From Actinernus sp. WN-2022 (lineage: Eukaryota; Cnidaria; Anthozoa; Actiniaria; Actinernidae), in assembly GCA_030867875.1 (NCBI GenBank), contig JAOWCC010001501.1:15095524-15159523 (forward strand): a stretch of DNA of 64,000 nucleotides, read 5' to 3'. The notes under the pieces are model-generated. The model did not search any database and was not told where the DNA came from. It saw only the letters and a program-made list of their open reading frames with translations. Below are positions 21,161 through 32,500 of this stretch, piece after piece; position 1 is the stretch's first letter; the number at the start of each line of letters is the position of its first letter. The translations under genes and the position numbers were made by a program.

Positions 21161-23679
21161 ATGACCGATGCGGAAGAGAGGGAGGGATATTTTTCTCCAT
21201 TTTCTTTTGATAATGTTGTAAATATCTTCGGTTATCTTCCGCCAAGAGACCTTACAAGAGCTTCTGAGGTGTGCAAGCTTTGGCATGAAGCCTCCAATGT
21301 TGGCAGTCTGTGGAAAACACATTGTTTGCAGCGATGGTCATTTTGCAACCTCAACAAAATTTCCCCAGGTCTGGTATAATGATTTAATACATGTAGGTTT
21401 AATAGCGGTATGCTACAGTACAGAAATACTTCATTTATCGAACTTTATTAGGGTTCTGCCTTGATTAAAAAATAATCTTATCTTCAAATGGTAGGTGTAT
21501 AGAATGGCTATTAAAATGTACTAAATTGAGCTGAGTATGAGGAAATGCAGGAGAATGCACTTCAGATAACCTAGATTGGACCCCCCCCCCCCCCCCTGTT
21601 GAGGACCAAGGAATTCTGCGGGGTCACCAGAGAATTTTTCAAGGAATTCTTTGGGGATACCATATAAATAGAGAGGAATTCTTTGGGGGCACATATCAAA
21701 TTTAGAGGAATTCTTTGGTGATAAAGTGAATATTTGGACAAAATTATATTCTTCAGGGGTTGAAGTCAATTCTTCAGGGTAACACTACTTTCCACCATGG
21801 AATTCTTCAGGTGTTTTTAATTTCAGAGGAATTCTTTAGGGTACAACTCAAAATATGGTCCTCAACAGGGGGGGGTATGCATATTAAGTGCAATAGCCCA
21901 TTGCAGAATACCCCACCACTTCGAAAGACCACTTGAAAAGCCTTTAAAAATTGTGCAAAACTATCCATTTAGCTCAGGTGTATTTAGACTCGTTATATGA
22001 ATGATTCGGGGTTGAAAATGGGTAAGATTTATTTGAATTTCAGGGTTAGGTTTTTAGAAGGTTTGTATGATAATTTGAGAAAATGCATTATTAATGAACC
22101 AAGTGGTGGGGCCGATTATGCAATCGTTCCGGAAATGGAAACGCTTCATACCAAAGAACAAATTATTTTTACGTAGTAGTAATCCGAGAAAAAACAAAGG
22201 GGGAGGGGTGTATAATTTGTTTAAAGGGGGGATGCTAAATAAGCTTTATTCTGAGGAGATTCATAGAAAATTGACATGTTGGTAATCTGAAAAAAATCAC
22301 CTGTCCGGCCCAGCTGTGGTATACATAATGAATGCAGCCTCCCCATCCCCTCCCCCTCCTCACACACAAATTACAAATCAAGTTAAAATGAAAAGTATTA
22401 ATTGATTTATGACTAATTACTTAATTTATTCATGTTCTGTGAAACAGGAGAGAGAACCTGGCAAAGGTATTACATTACAAGGCACAAAATTGACACAGGG
22501 GCAGTAACAGGTCGACCAGGGCTAGATTATACATGTAAATCATTGCGTGGGCACAAGGGAAAAGTAACAGATGTCATTTTTGTGACAACAAATGGCATCT
22601 ATGATGAGGGAATCATTGAGAAGAATGTTCACCCTGTGATTGCAAGCAGCAGTCAGGATAAGTCTGTTTGCTTGTGGAATCCACATGATGGGAAACTGAT
22701 GTTTAAAAACACTGATGCTCATGAGTCATCAGTATCGTGTCTTGCACTTATCTCGCCAAATGCTGTTTTTGCTAGTGGGGACCAGGGAGGCAATGTGAAC
22801 ATATGGGATGTCACCACTAGTAGCAGCACAAGATTACAAGAAACTCACAGCAGTGAAGTAACATCAATGCACTGTGGGACAAATGTCCTAGGCAAAGGAA
22901 AACAGGAGCTGACGCAGCCCCTACTCTATGTGGCATCACGTTCTGGAGAGATCAAGCTCTGGGACATTCGAGACACACTGAATTCCCAACATACACTAGA
23001 ATGCTCTATCAACAATCTAGATACAATACTTTTAAAGGGAAGCCACACCTTAATTGCATCAGGGAAGGGGTCTGTGTTCCAGTCAAATCCAGATATTAAA
23101 GTTTATGATATAAGAAATCTGGCCCCAGAAAGTTTTAGAGGGCCAGAAATATTTACTCTCCATGACCAAGCAGGGTCCACAGTCACATGCTCTAGCTGGG
23201 TTCCCAGCCAGCAGAATATCCTTGCTGTTGGGTACTCTAATGGGTCTATTACCCTATGGGATATCACAAATGGGAAAAAGGTGCATTCATTTAGTGGTCA
23301 TGTAGGTAATGTTACTGCCATCACAGCAGTCGGCTCTAAATTGATCTCTATTGGTAAGGATCTTAGAGTTTGCTTGTGGGATTTGGGAGACAAGAAGCTC
23401 CTAGGGTCTTACTCAGATCATAAGGGTGAAATTACTGGTTTGTATGCTGATGCCTTCAAAGTCATGACATGTTCCAGAGACTACTCCATAAGAGCATACT
23501 CTTGGTTAGACAGGAAAGATTCTAATGGAAGGAATGTCCAAATGCTTGGTAGCTGTTATACACTGCTTGGTGGGTCTCTCCAAAGAGCTGGAGGTGGTTT
23601 TGAGAAAGTCGTTTGTGATTACACAACCTGTATCGGCATGGCAAATGATGTCATGAAGGCATATTCATTCCAGGTGTAA
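21161..23679 (+). CDS. FBXW9: F-box/WD40-repeat protein, FBXW9-like (two exons)
   Basis: Exons 21161-21368 and 22448-23679; the intron has GT/AG borders and phase 1, giving a 479-residue protein. Residues about 10-55 are an F-box (FSFDNVVNIFGYLPPRDL...VCKLWHEASN...LWKTHC), which binds Skp1 in SCF ubiquitin ligases. The rest is a WD40 propeller that would bind the substrate; typical blade ends include SVCLWNP, NVNIWDV, EIKLWDI, SITLWDI and RVCLWDL, with GH dipeptides opening blades (LRGHKGKVTDV, FSGHVGNVTAI). One F-box plus one propeller in about 460-480 residues fits FBXW9, but another FBXW member is possible, so the symbol is tentative. The gene is divergent from NudC. Its intron holds a poly-C-ended MITE (21581-21874). 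Confidence 0.85.
21581..21874. mobile_element. MITE with poly-C/poly-G ends and iterated GAATTCTT motif
   Basis: The left end is 16 C then TGTTGAGGACCA; the right end is TGGTCCTCAACA then 7 G. Inside, a motif close to GAGGAATTCTTTGGGG (or ATTCTTCAGGG) recurs about seven to eight times in one orientation. It lies in the F-box/WD gene intron. Another poly-G/C-ended element in the window also has an iterated internal motif (55717-56104). Confidence 0.65.
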
Positions 23680-24293
23680 GGAAAATCCTCGAGCTGCTGA
23701 ATAGACCTTTTACGTTTGGCTAAGTGTTGTCCCATTTCAGATCACATGACCATCCCCTTGTGTATTATTTCTTTTATTTCTGGTTAATGCATATGGAGAT
23801 ACATTGATATATGGAAATACTTCGGACAAAGAACATTATTCCTGAAAGATTTGGAAATTAATTAATGTAACCACAACATTGTACTTACTGTTTAGGTATT
23901 AATTATTATCAAGATATTTTGCAAAGGAAAATATAATTTTGTTTTTGTGTACTAGAGAATAAGTTTCAAGTTTTATTTTGCACTATTTACATAAGTAAAC
24001 ACAACAGTACATTTTGAAGAAGAAAAATAATAATGAAGAAATAAGTGAAGATTACATTTCAAATAAGTGGTAGTGTGCAGTGATCAATTAGCAAAAGCTT
24101 TCAAGTTGTCATCACTGCCCCTGAAATAATTGTTCAGTTGCCTTAGTATGTTTCAACACTTCTAGATATACCAATAGTAAAACATGTTTTTACAATTCAG
24201 AATACATGCTAATTACTTAGATTCAATTTTTAAACATGCATAGATGTCAACTGCTAGAATGGAATGGGTGCAATGAAGAAATATATTAGTATG

Positions 24294-24551
24294 CAGTGGC
24301 GTAGCCAGGTTTTTTAAATTCTTAGGCCCAAACAACCGCTCCGTACGGGTCGCTTCTTGAGGGGTCCGGGAGCATGCTTCCCCGGGAAATTTTTAGATTT
24401 AGACTTTCGCAAATGCCTTCTGCTGCACTTTCAGGTCATGTTTTGTGTATTTCGACAGCTCCTCAAGCCCAATATTCACTTGTAATAAGACAAGTAGGCT
24501 GTAAAATGTGTAGGCCCGGGCCTACGGGTCTATAGGCTCGCTACGCCCCTG
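24294..24551. mobile_element. MITE with CAGKGGCGTAGC termini and 5-bp target duplication
   Basis: 258 bp. Left end CAGTGGCGTAGCCAGG; right end, read inward, CAGGGGCGTAGCGAGC. GTATG flanks both sides (24289-24293 and 24552-24556). This terminal sequence type is widespread in invertebrate genomes. There is no ORF inside. Confidence 0.75.
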
Positions 24552-25311
24552 GTATGTATCCACAGTTATAATAGATATATAGTTAAATATTCAGAACTAC
24601 ATATATAGACAGTATAGATAGAATATATAGATAGAATTAGATAGATTTTCAGCATACCGGTAAGTTTAGAAATATAAGTAAGTTTAGCTCATTTTAAGCG
24701 GTTATAGGCAAATTTAATTTTTTTAATTTTTATAGATCAACTATCACTAGCTTTTTTAAATCGTAGGTGTAGTATTCATTTATAGGTATCCCTAGTTTTT
24801 GTTTTGTTTTTAATCAATTTTTAGATGCTCTTGTTGATTTATTCTAGACTAAATGCAATTTAGACATGATTAAATACGCCAGCGGAATCGGTCTACCTGT
24901 GGTGCAGTTTGCGGGTCCTGGGCATGTGTCTCAGTCTCATACGGGTCTTTTGTTGCTGAAATTGGCGGGCTCTTTGCATCACATCGCTCTTCGCATCGCA
25001 TCGTTCAACGTTTGCTGTTGCCGGGATTGATTAGCTTTTCTCTCGGGTAGATTTCCCCTCCCTCCCTCCCCTTTTCTCTTGTGCCAAGAATAATAACTAG
25101 TGAAGTACGAGAGAAGCGAGCAAGGCACGTACATAGTGTAATGGGCTGGTTGGTTGCCTGTTGCCTGGCAACCAAGCTCTCGAGCACTGACCCTAACTTA
25201 CAGCCTGGGCACTGAACCTCCAATACACTTCAACAGGAGCAGGAAATTTAAATATATATAATTCTTAGATTGAGGGCCACAAGTTTATTAGTGCATGTTG
25301 TACACTATTTA

Positions 25312-25530
25312 GGGGGGGGGGGGGGGGGTCTTCAAGGTAAAAAGGGTTAGGGATGACAGTTGGAAAACCTTGAAAAATACCCAGTCTAAAACATACCTCA
25401 TGGTCTAAAAATCACCCTAAATAGGATTCGCTTGGACAACCTATAAAATACCAAATCGGCGATTTCAACCCCTAAAAAATATGACTACGATCCCTGGCCA
25501 AAAGAATATAGGAAGAATCCCCCTCCCTGG
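25312..25530. repeat. Poly-G-started repeat with AGAATCCCCC end
   Basis: It begins with a run of about 16 G followed by TCTTCAAGG and ends near GAAGAATCCCCCTCCC, a weak inverted match. Internal phrases of the type CCCTAAATA and ACCCCTAAAA recur loosely. It may be a degraded relative of the poly-G/C-ended MITEs at 21581 and 55717. Confidence 0.35.
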
Positions 25531-25655
25531 GGAATGAGTCGTTATTAGTCACAAAAAATGTTGCGCACGCATTTCCCTTATACATACATCTGTATACCAC
25601 ATATACACAGCAGGTTTCAATTGACTGTTAGTAAAACCAAAACCAAAGCAATTAC

Positions 25656-28600
25656 AACGAACCATAGTCCAGTCAATCTATGAATTTTTGTAGCCCAAGT
25701 TCAAACTAATTGCAACAAAAGCTTTTAAGGCGGTTTTGGCTTACTTTTACCTTCATAAACATCATACTAAAAGTTCCACAAAATTCTCGTGTCGGAACAA
25801 GGTTAAAATGGCGTTTAATTTTTTTCCCGTGTACCACAGGGTACCCACGCATTGTAAAAATAACAAATAACGGGTTTCTATTATTACGTGGAAATAGAAA
25901 TAGTTTTTATCATGTTGAAAACATTGTTTGTACTGTCCTGTAAACTTGTTACTCTTTTCCTCGCGCGTTTTGCACAATTTGAGCTTTTTAAAGCAAAAAA
26001 CGATTTATCCACAGGTATCCCATCCGGCGGAAATTAAGTTAATTTGTTTATCACTATTTAAAAAAAGGATTTTTTAGTATTCACGATTGAAATTGTGAAA
26101 GAAAGCTATCACAGTCAAAATATGTTCTAAAGCAGCACAAAATCTAGTGAATAAGGTGCTAAAACTATCTAAAATTGATATCCAGGACTGTTCGTTTCTG
26201 CGAGGAACGCCTTACACAATCGAACGAGGTACTGGCTTGATAGCTATGAATGGAAATTCCAACAGCATATTATTACTTTTTATGGCGTTTTTTCCTTCTT
26301 TCTTTGTTAATTGGGCATGTAATTGCTGAAGGTAAGTTCATTTAAGCTTTTTCTGTATTTTTCCATGCACAATTTTGAGTGATAATGTATTTAAAGCGGC
26401 AAAATCACATCTTTGTTCGGTCACTTTTAGTTGAAGTTTGGAAGTTGTCCCGTTTGGGAATGGAATCCAGCTGCTGCATCTGTGGTGAAGACGTGGGGAA
26501 GGATGAGAGCTTATTTTCCAAGCTAACTGAGAAGGGATGCCTAAAAATTAATCAAATCAATCCTGCAGTTAATGCGCATGCAAAGCCTGGCCTAAAAGTT
26601 CACAAGAAATGCCGGCTCGATCTGCTGAGACCACGTGGGAAATCATCTGATACGAAATGCGAGGAAAATGCAAGCTCAGTCAGGCGGCGCTCAACCCACC
26701 TATCCTTCAGCTCTTCAGAGCATTGTTTATTTTGCGGTCAGCCTGCAAAGTACGATGGCAAGAAAAAAGGGCTCGACGTCATGATAAGCGTGAGAACAAT
26801 AGAGTTCCAAGAATCCATTGGTAGACTGTGCAAGGAACGGAACGACGATTGGGCGATAGCGGTGCGGGGTCGTCTGGAGTGAAACTCAACGTTTGACTTG
26901 GGTCATGTCAATGCCAGCCTGCGCAGATATAAATCAGTCAATGCAAAATCTTACCGGAAGTTCTTTCCATACAAGCGACCAACATACCAGTAGCGGACCT
27001 CATAAGGAAGCTACCCGCGCAAGAATGGAACGCGACCACAGCGACCTTCAGAAGATAGTTGGTTTCTTCACCCAAAGAGACCCGTTCTGCGCAGACCCAT
27101 CATTGCGAAACATTGCAACTGGTGTCGTAGCCGAAGACGGAGTGAATTGCGAGAAGGCAAAAGAAGTGGGCGACTCGATAATCAAGAAAATGGCGGGTAA
27201 AGATGTACATGAACACTCATTTCAGAAGAAATATCAGGTGAAAACCCTTGCATGCAAAACATCCGTTCACCTCAAAGATGGCAGCATTCAAATTGACCCA
27301 CAGCTGCTTTTCCAAATGCTCAGTGTGTTGGCGACAAGCGGCCAGTATGACAACCCTGGTTCATTTTTTGAACATGAAATGTCTAGCTACCCTGCAGCGT
27401 TGTTTGACACTTCTTTGCTACTGAGAAAAGCTGACAAGCCAGCATTAGCCGACGCTCTCTGGAAGATGACTGAAAGCGTGCAAACTCCATGCCTCAGAGA
27501 AGCCCACTATGTTCTTGATGGCGGCGCTCTTATCCACCGAGTAACTTGGCCACGTGGTACAACCTACGACGACGTGTGCTCACTCTATATCCAGTACATC
27601 CAGAGGAGGTACGGATTGCCCACGGTTGTTTTTGATGGGTATGGAAATGGTCCCAGCACGAAGGACTGCACGCACCAGAGACGGGGAAGTTCGTGCTCGC
27701 CACCTGTGTTATTCCAGAGTGACATGATAGTACCATTGAAGAAGAAAGATTTCCTAGCAAATGAGGAAAACAAACAAAAGTTCATCAATCTCTTGTCAGA
27801 GAAGCTCCTGAACGCTGGCTGCAATGTCATCCAGGCTCCTGATGATGCTGACCTCCTGATTGTTAAAACCGCGGTCGAATCAGCAAAATCGAACAGCACA
27901 GTCTTAGTTGATGACACTGACCTTCTAGTCACCTTATGATTTACCATGGTGACATCGATGGTAAAGACCTCTTCTTCAGACCGGAGCCCAGACAACGCAG
28001 CAAGACCAGCAGGGTGTGGAATGTGAGGGAAACAAAGTCAGCATTAGGTCCTGATATCTGCAGCAACATTCTCTTCATACATGCCCTGCTAGGATGCGAC
28101 ACAACATCGCGCATTCATGGTCTTGGGAAGGCGACCGGACTGAAGAAGTTCAAGGCAAGTGCGTATTTCAAAGACCAGGCAAGATTGTTCTCCGGGGATG
28201 CAAATGCTGTTAGCAAAGAGGACGTGATTGCAGCAGGAGAAAGGGCACTGGTGTGTCTGTACAGCGGCGAAAAAGATGAGAGCTTAAATACGCTACGTTA
28301 TTCGCGATTTTGCCAGAAAGTTTCAACGGGCAATGCTGTTTTGCAGCCAGAGAACCTTCCACCAACATCAGCTGCTGCCAGTTACCACAGCCAGCGAGTG
28401 TTCCTCCAAGTCCAACAATGGAAAGGCATAGATTTGCCACCTCGAGAATGGGGCTGGCAGCTGAAAAATGGAAAATTCACCCCAGAGCGCACCAGTTTGC
28501 CTCCAGCACACGCCTCTTTACTGGAGATGATTCGTTGTGGCTGCAAGGGTGACTGCAGAAACAACAGATGCTCTTGTCGGAAGAACAACTTGAAGTGCTC

Positions 28601-29228
28601 TGCAGCATGTAGCGGGTGCAAAGGAGCTAACTGCACAAACGCACCAGAGTCTGATCTGACCGAGGAAGAGGATTTTTTAGAAACTATTGAAGTATAATCT
28701 TTGACCCGTTTTGATGAATATTTAGCTGAATAGCGCGAAGCTTTAATGAATCCAGGACATCCAACATTTAAAGAGAATAAAGTTAACCATACTTGTATGA
28801 TAAAAAGGCTTTTAAGTATAAAGTAGCAGTAAATATGAAACAACAGTAAGAATTTTGCAGTATTTTATTATTTCTTGGGTTGGGCTCCCTGTGGTTAGTC
28901 TACAATAGTAAAATTATCTACTAAAAATCTAAATAGTAGCCATTAATTGTATCCCGAATGAAATCCAAGCGAATTCAGCGCCTCTAAGTTTAGTTACACC
29001 AAGAAAAAACTTTAAATTGTTCAATTTATGCGTTTTTTCTATAGTGCGATACGCGGGAACCCTGTGGTAAAATAGCAAAAATAAATAATTCCGAATTTCA
29101 AGGTGTTCCGACCATGGAATCTTGTGGAACTTTCGATATGTTAAAAAGGTCATTTAGATGCTTCATATTTCGCTGAAAAAGCTTTTGTTGCAATTAGTTT
29201 GAACTTAATCCACAGATTGACTGGACTA
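25656..29228 (+). mobile_element. 3.57-kb transposon carrying an XPG/FEN1-like nuclease gene
   Basis: Ends: TAGTCCAGTCAATCT on the left and the same string read inward from 29228 on the right. The inverted repeats then go on imperfectly for several hundred bp (shared AGTTCAAACTAATTGCAACA and AAAGTTCCACAA) with one indel of about 10 bp. CCA flanks both sides (25653-25655 and 29229-29231), and a paralogous empty site exists at 19350-19651, so a 3-bp target duplication is well supported. CACAGGnnnCCC motifs lie inside both ends. The only protein gene is at 26379-28697. Confidence 0.8.
26379..28697 (+). pseudogene. XPG/FEN1-like (PIN-fold) nuclease with C-terminal CXC domain; broken
   Basis: A single ancestral ORF of roughly 750 codons now lies in three frames. 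The first part (to 26882) has paired cysteines (CCICGED and HCLFCGQPAKYD), likely zinc-binding. The middle (26893-27939) resembles XPG/FEN nucleases: VLDGGALIHRVTWP, then VVFDGYGNGPSTKDCTHQRRG (N-region-like), then APDDADLLIV and VLVDDTDLLV (I-region-like acidic residues). The last part (27936-28697) has LLGCDTTSRIHGLGKATGL and a cysteine-rich tail (RCGCKGDCRNNRCSC...C..C) like tesmin/TSO1 CXC domains. Lesions: an in-frame TGA at 26880, a shift near 26985, and a probable 1-nt loss near 27930. It is the only gene of the 25656-29228 element. AcademX transposons are known to carry an XPG-like nuclease, which is one possible home; I see no separate transposase. Confidence 0.65.
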
Positions 29229-29523
29229 CCAATCACGAACTAAAGTGAATACGGATTGGTTTCACTGGCATGAGAAAGCAACCAATCACTTCCAGGTTTA
29301 CTTTTCCTTCTGGCGCTAATAACTTTCGCCCCAAAAACCCTGGAATTTGATTCGCTGACTGCATACTGATTACACAACATTGCTCGCACGTCAAAGGAAC
29401 CACAGGTTACCCACGGGCGTCAGTTCAAGTTTCATCTTGTACAGGCTGGAACGCAACTGAATCGAAAGAAAAAGGATTTTATAAGTTGGTTTATACCTCG
29501 AGTTTGAGAGTTCCTCCTTCGCA

Positions 29524-32500
29524 ATGGACTCCCCTACTGAAGATTTACTACACGGTATTTATTCTACTCCTACAAAAGCGAGTTTCTTTGCAGTCTCTTC
29601 AACGAAGTTCACCCCGTGGCAAGATGCAGCGAACGACACCGTTGCGAAAACACTCGCATCTATATCTTCAGTTCTGTCAATGTTAGGAGCAATGACTATA
29701 ATTATCACGTATATCGCTTGGAAAGAGATACGGTCCTCATCCAGAAAAATCCTCGTCTATATTTCAATCGCCGATTTTTTTACAGCTTATGGAAACATGA
29801 TGTCGGTTATCTGGAAAAAAAGAAGTGTCTCGGACATCCCTTGTAAGGTCCAGAGCTTTATCACGACTACTTCTAGTATGTGGTCGTTCTTTTGGACGGT
29901 TTTTCTGGCCATGTATTTGTACATTAGCATTGCTAAAAGACGGCCAAAGCTAGCTGAGAGAACGATGGTTGTATTTCACGTATTCGGTTGGTTTGTACCC
30001 CTCGGAATTACAATCGCAGCAGCTGTTGTACCAGTGACGGTAAATGGAACCCGTGCCATCGGAGTTCTTGGAAACGACTACGACAGTAGTGCAGCCGGAT
30101 GGTGCTGGATCCGATCTAATATCGAACGCAAGAAACAATTAATGTGGATGTTGGTAACTGGTAAAGCTTGGGAAATTGCATCTTACTTCCTGATAATGGT
30201 TATTTATCTTGTGCTAAAGTGGCACATTTACAGAGAAGTAAGTTAATTAAAGAATGCCAATCAGGATTAATGCTTTGTGAGCTCGAACAACAGAAAAAAG
30301 CATTAATCCTGATTGGCAAATGCATCAGTCAATTCCAACGGATGCCCATCCCCCCTCCCCCCGCCCCTCATTTGCATAGTTTGAGATCTCGGTGTGACAT
30401 TTGTAACCTTATATCGGCCCGGGGGTCGGGCATTGTTCTACCCCGGGGTGTATGGTGGGGCATTTGACACTGCCGAAAATAATTCTTGGAAAGAGAGTGG
30501 TAACGATGCCATACTGTATCAAGTAAAAAAAACATCAATAAATCTGAGTTGTTGTAATTACTCCGGCTGCCTGTGGATTCTATCTGTTTCTCTAAACCTA
30601 GAAACCTGCAGTTTATACCATCTTATCCACACAAAAAAGCCAGGAAATCTATGGATGTTTAATTTTTTCAACATAGCTAGATAATAGCAGTTCCCATACG
30701 TTCACTGCCCATCTAAACCTGATCTGCAATCCTGTATTCATATCTCTAAAATTTTCAGGAGCCACTCAGGGCCCAAGCTATGCTGGTCCGAGTTTGAAAC
30801 AATATCAAGTACTTTGTTTACAAACATAATGTACACTGTTTGCTGCTACCCACCGGACAAACAGAATAGTCACACTATTATTATAAAAGTCTGTCATGTG
30901 GTTTTAATAAGCGTTTATTGTGTAACCTTAACCGCATTGCAAATGATTATTTATAGGAATGAAATATAAACTATGTATTTTAAATTACCATTTTGCTCCA
31001 GGTGGCTCAATAGTATAATCATACTGTCAGTGGTAATGCAAATACAAAACAAGATGGCAGATCTACAAAATGGATGGAAACTATAAATGAATAGATAGAG
31101 AAGTAGCACTTGTGTATTTGCATTTGCTGAATCCCCCACTTATCCCCCAATCTGGTAGGAGAGGGAAGTGACTGAGTGTTGACCCCACCTCCCAGGAGAA
31201 TGAAGAATGGTGAACATCCCTGCAATACCCCCACCATGCCCGGGAGGGATTTCAAATGACTGGTGCATAAGTTTATTTTCAATTTAAGGCTGACAATTAA
31301 AGTTTGAATGTGACTGTTTTTTTTTATTCATTTATATGGAGAAAAGTTGCCAGGACACCAGCCACTTTTTCATGTATGCATGTGTATTGTTTACAGGGGC
31401 CCAGGGCCCTCAGTTGACAAGGTAGCTAGACAACTTTTCTTAATGTAAACGCTTAAATAGTTTACCCTGCATTTACATCAGTGATCCGGTTGGTTTGAGT
31501 TCATGTAAATGAAATGCAATCAGTTCCCAATTGGAATAATGTGTGCCATTTATACATGAATAGCCAGAGTAACTATGCAAAAGCTCAGTGCTCATAAGGC
31601 CTGCAACTATACTGTAATTCAAAAACAGTGTCAGAATAGTTAACAGTTATTCACCGAAGTGGAGGTGAATAGTGGTGGATATTTACCGAGTCACTTCGGC
31701 GAGGTAAATATCCACCACTATTCACTGACACCGAGGTCAATAATTGAAGGGGTCCGTGCAAGAACAACCTAAGTGACTTCTGATCAAATTCCAAATTCTT
31801 CTTGATATTCTTTGTTTTCTAAGAGAGAATTTAGAACTTGATCAAAAGTCACTTACGTTGTTCTTGCACGGACCCCTTCAATTGTTTTAGTATATATACC
31901 ACACTGCAGGTGAATAGCCAGCACCAAATAGGTATTTTATTTTCTGTCAAATGGACAAAAACTTGTGCACAGTCATCGCTGCTTTGCTCTGAGGTGAATA
32001 TGAAATCATATTCACTTTTTGAGTAGCCAATCAGAGTGTGCAAAAAGTGACATTCACTGGTGTGGTATATACTAATACCGGATATTCCAAGTTTGAGTAG
32101 CCAAACAGAGCACATGAAAAGCAAGTTATTTACTTGTCTCTGTGCTATATTATTACTAACAGTGGGTATTTACCTTGTCTCTTCGTGGCTCAGTAAAATA
32201 TATCCACCACATCAGTCTTACGTATTATACACTTAACTTTAATCTCACAGGTGCACTACAAGCGTGAGCAGTTCATAACCACCAGTTCTTTAGATGCTGC
32301 CATAAAAGCAGACAGGAAGTTGACATTTATACCAGTTCTTTTCATTATTCTTCGCATTTGGGGTACCACCAGGTTCCTACTGTTTTCAGTTGATTCATCA
32401 GCCACTTCCTCTTGGTTGGTTTATTTACAGGTATGCTAGTAATAATCCTTTATTATGTAAAAAGGTATTCATTTATATACATGTAGCACAAATTCTATAT

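Larger units (their letters stand above)
23680..25607. other. Intergenic stretch between the F-box/WD gene and the next element
   Basis: AT-rich and non-coding as far as I can see. It must contain the 3' end of the F-box/WD transcript, but I find no decisive AATAAA site. It also holds a MITE at 24294-24551 and a poly-G-started repeat at 25312-25530. Confidence 0.55.
25608..29390. mobile_element. Second copy of the AGAGCAGG MITE, split by a transposon
   Basis: The left part (25608-25655, CAGCAGGTTTCAATTGAC...) and the right part (29229 to about 29390, CCAATCACGAACTAAAGTG...) together match the intact MITE at 19350-19651. Joining them across one CCA gives GAACCAATCAC, matching GAACAAATCAC in the intact copy. 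The far right end is diverged and close to the GPR157-like start codon. Confidence 0.7.
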
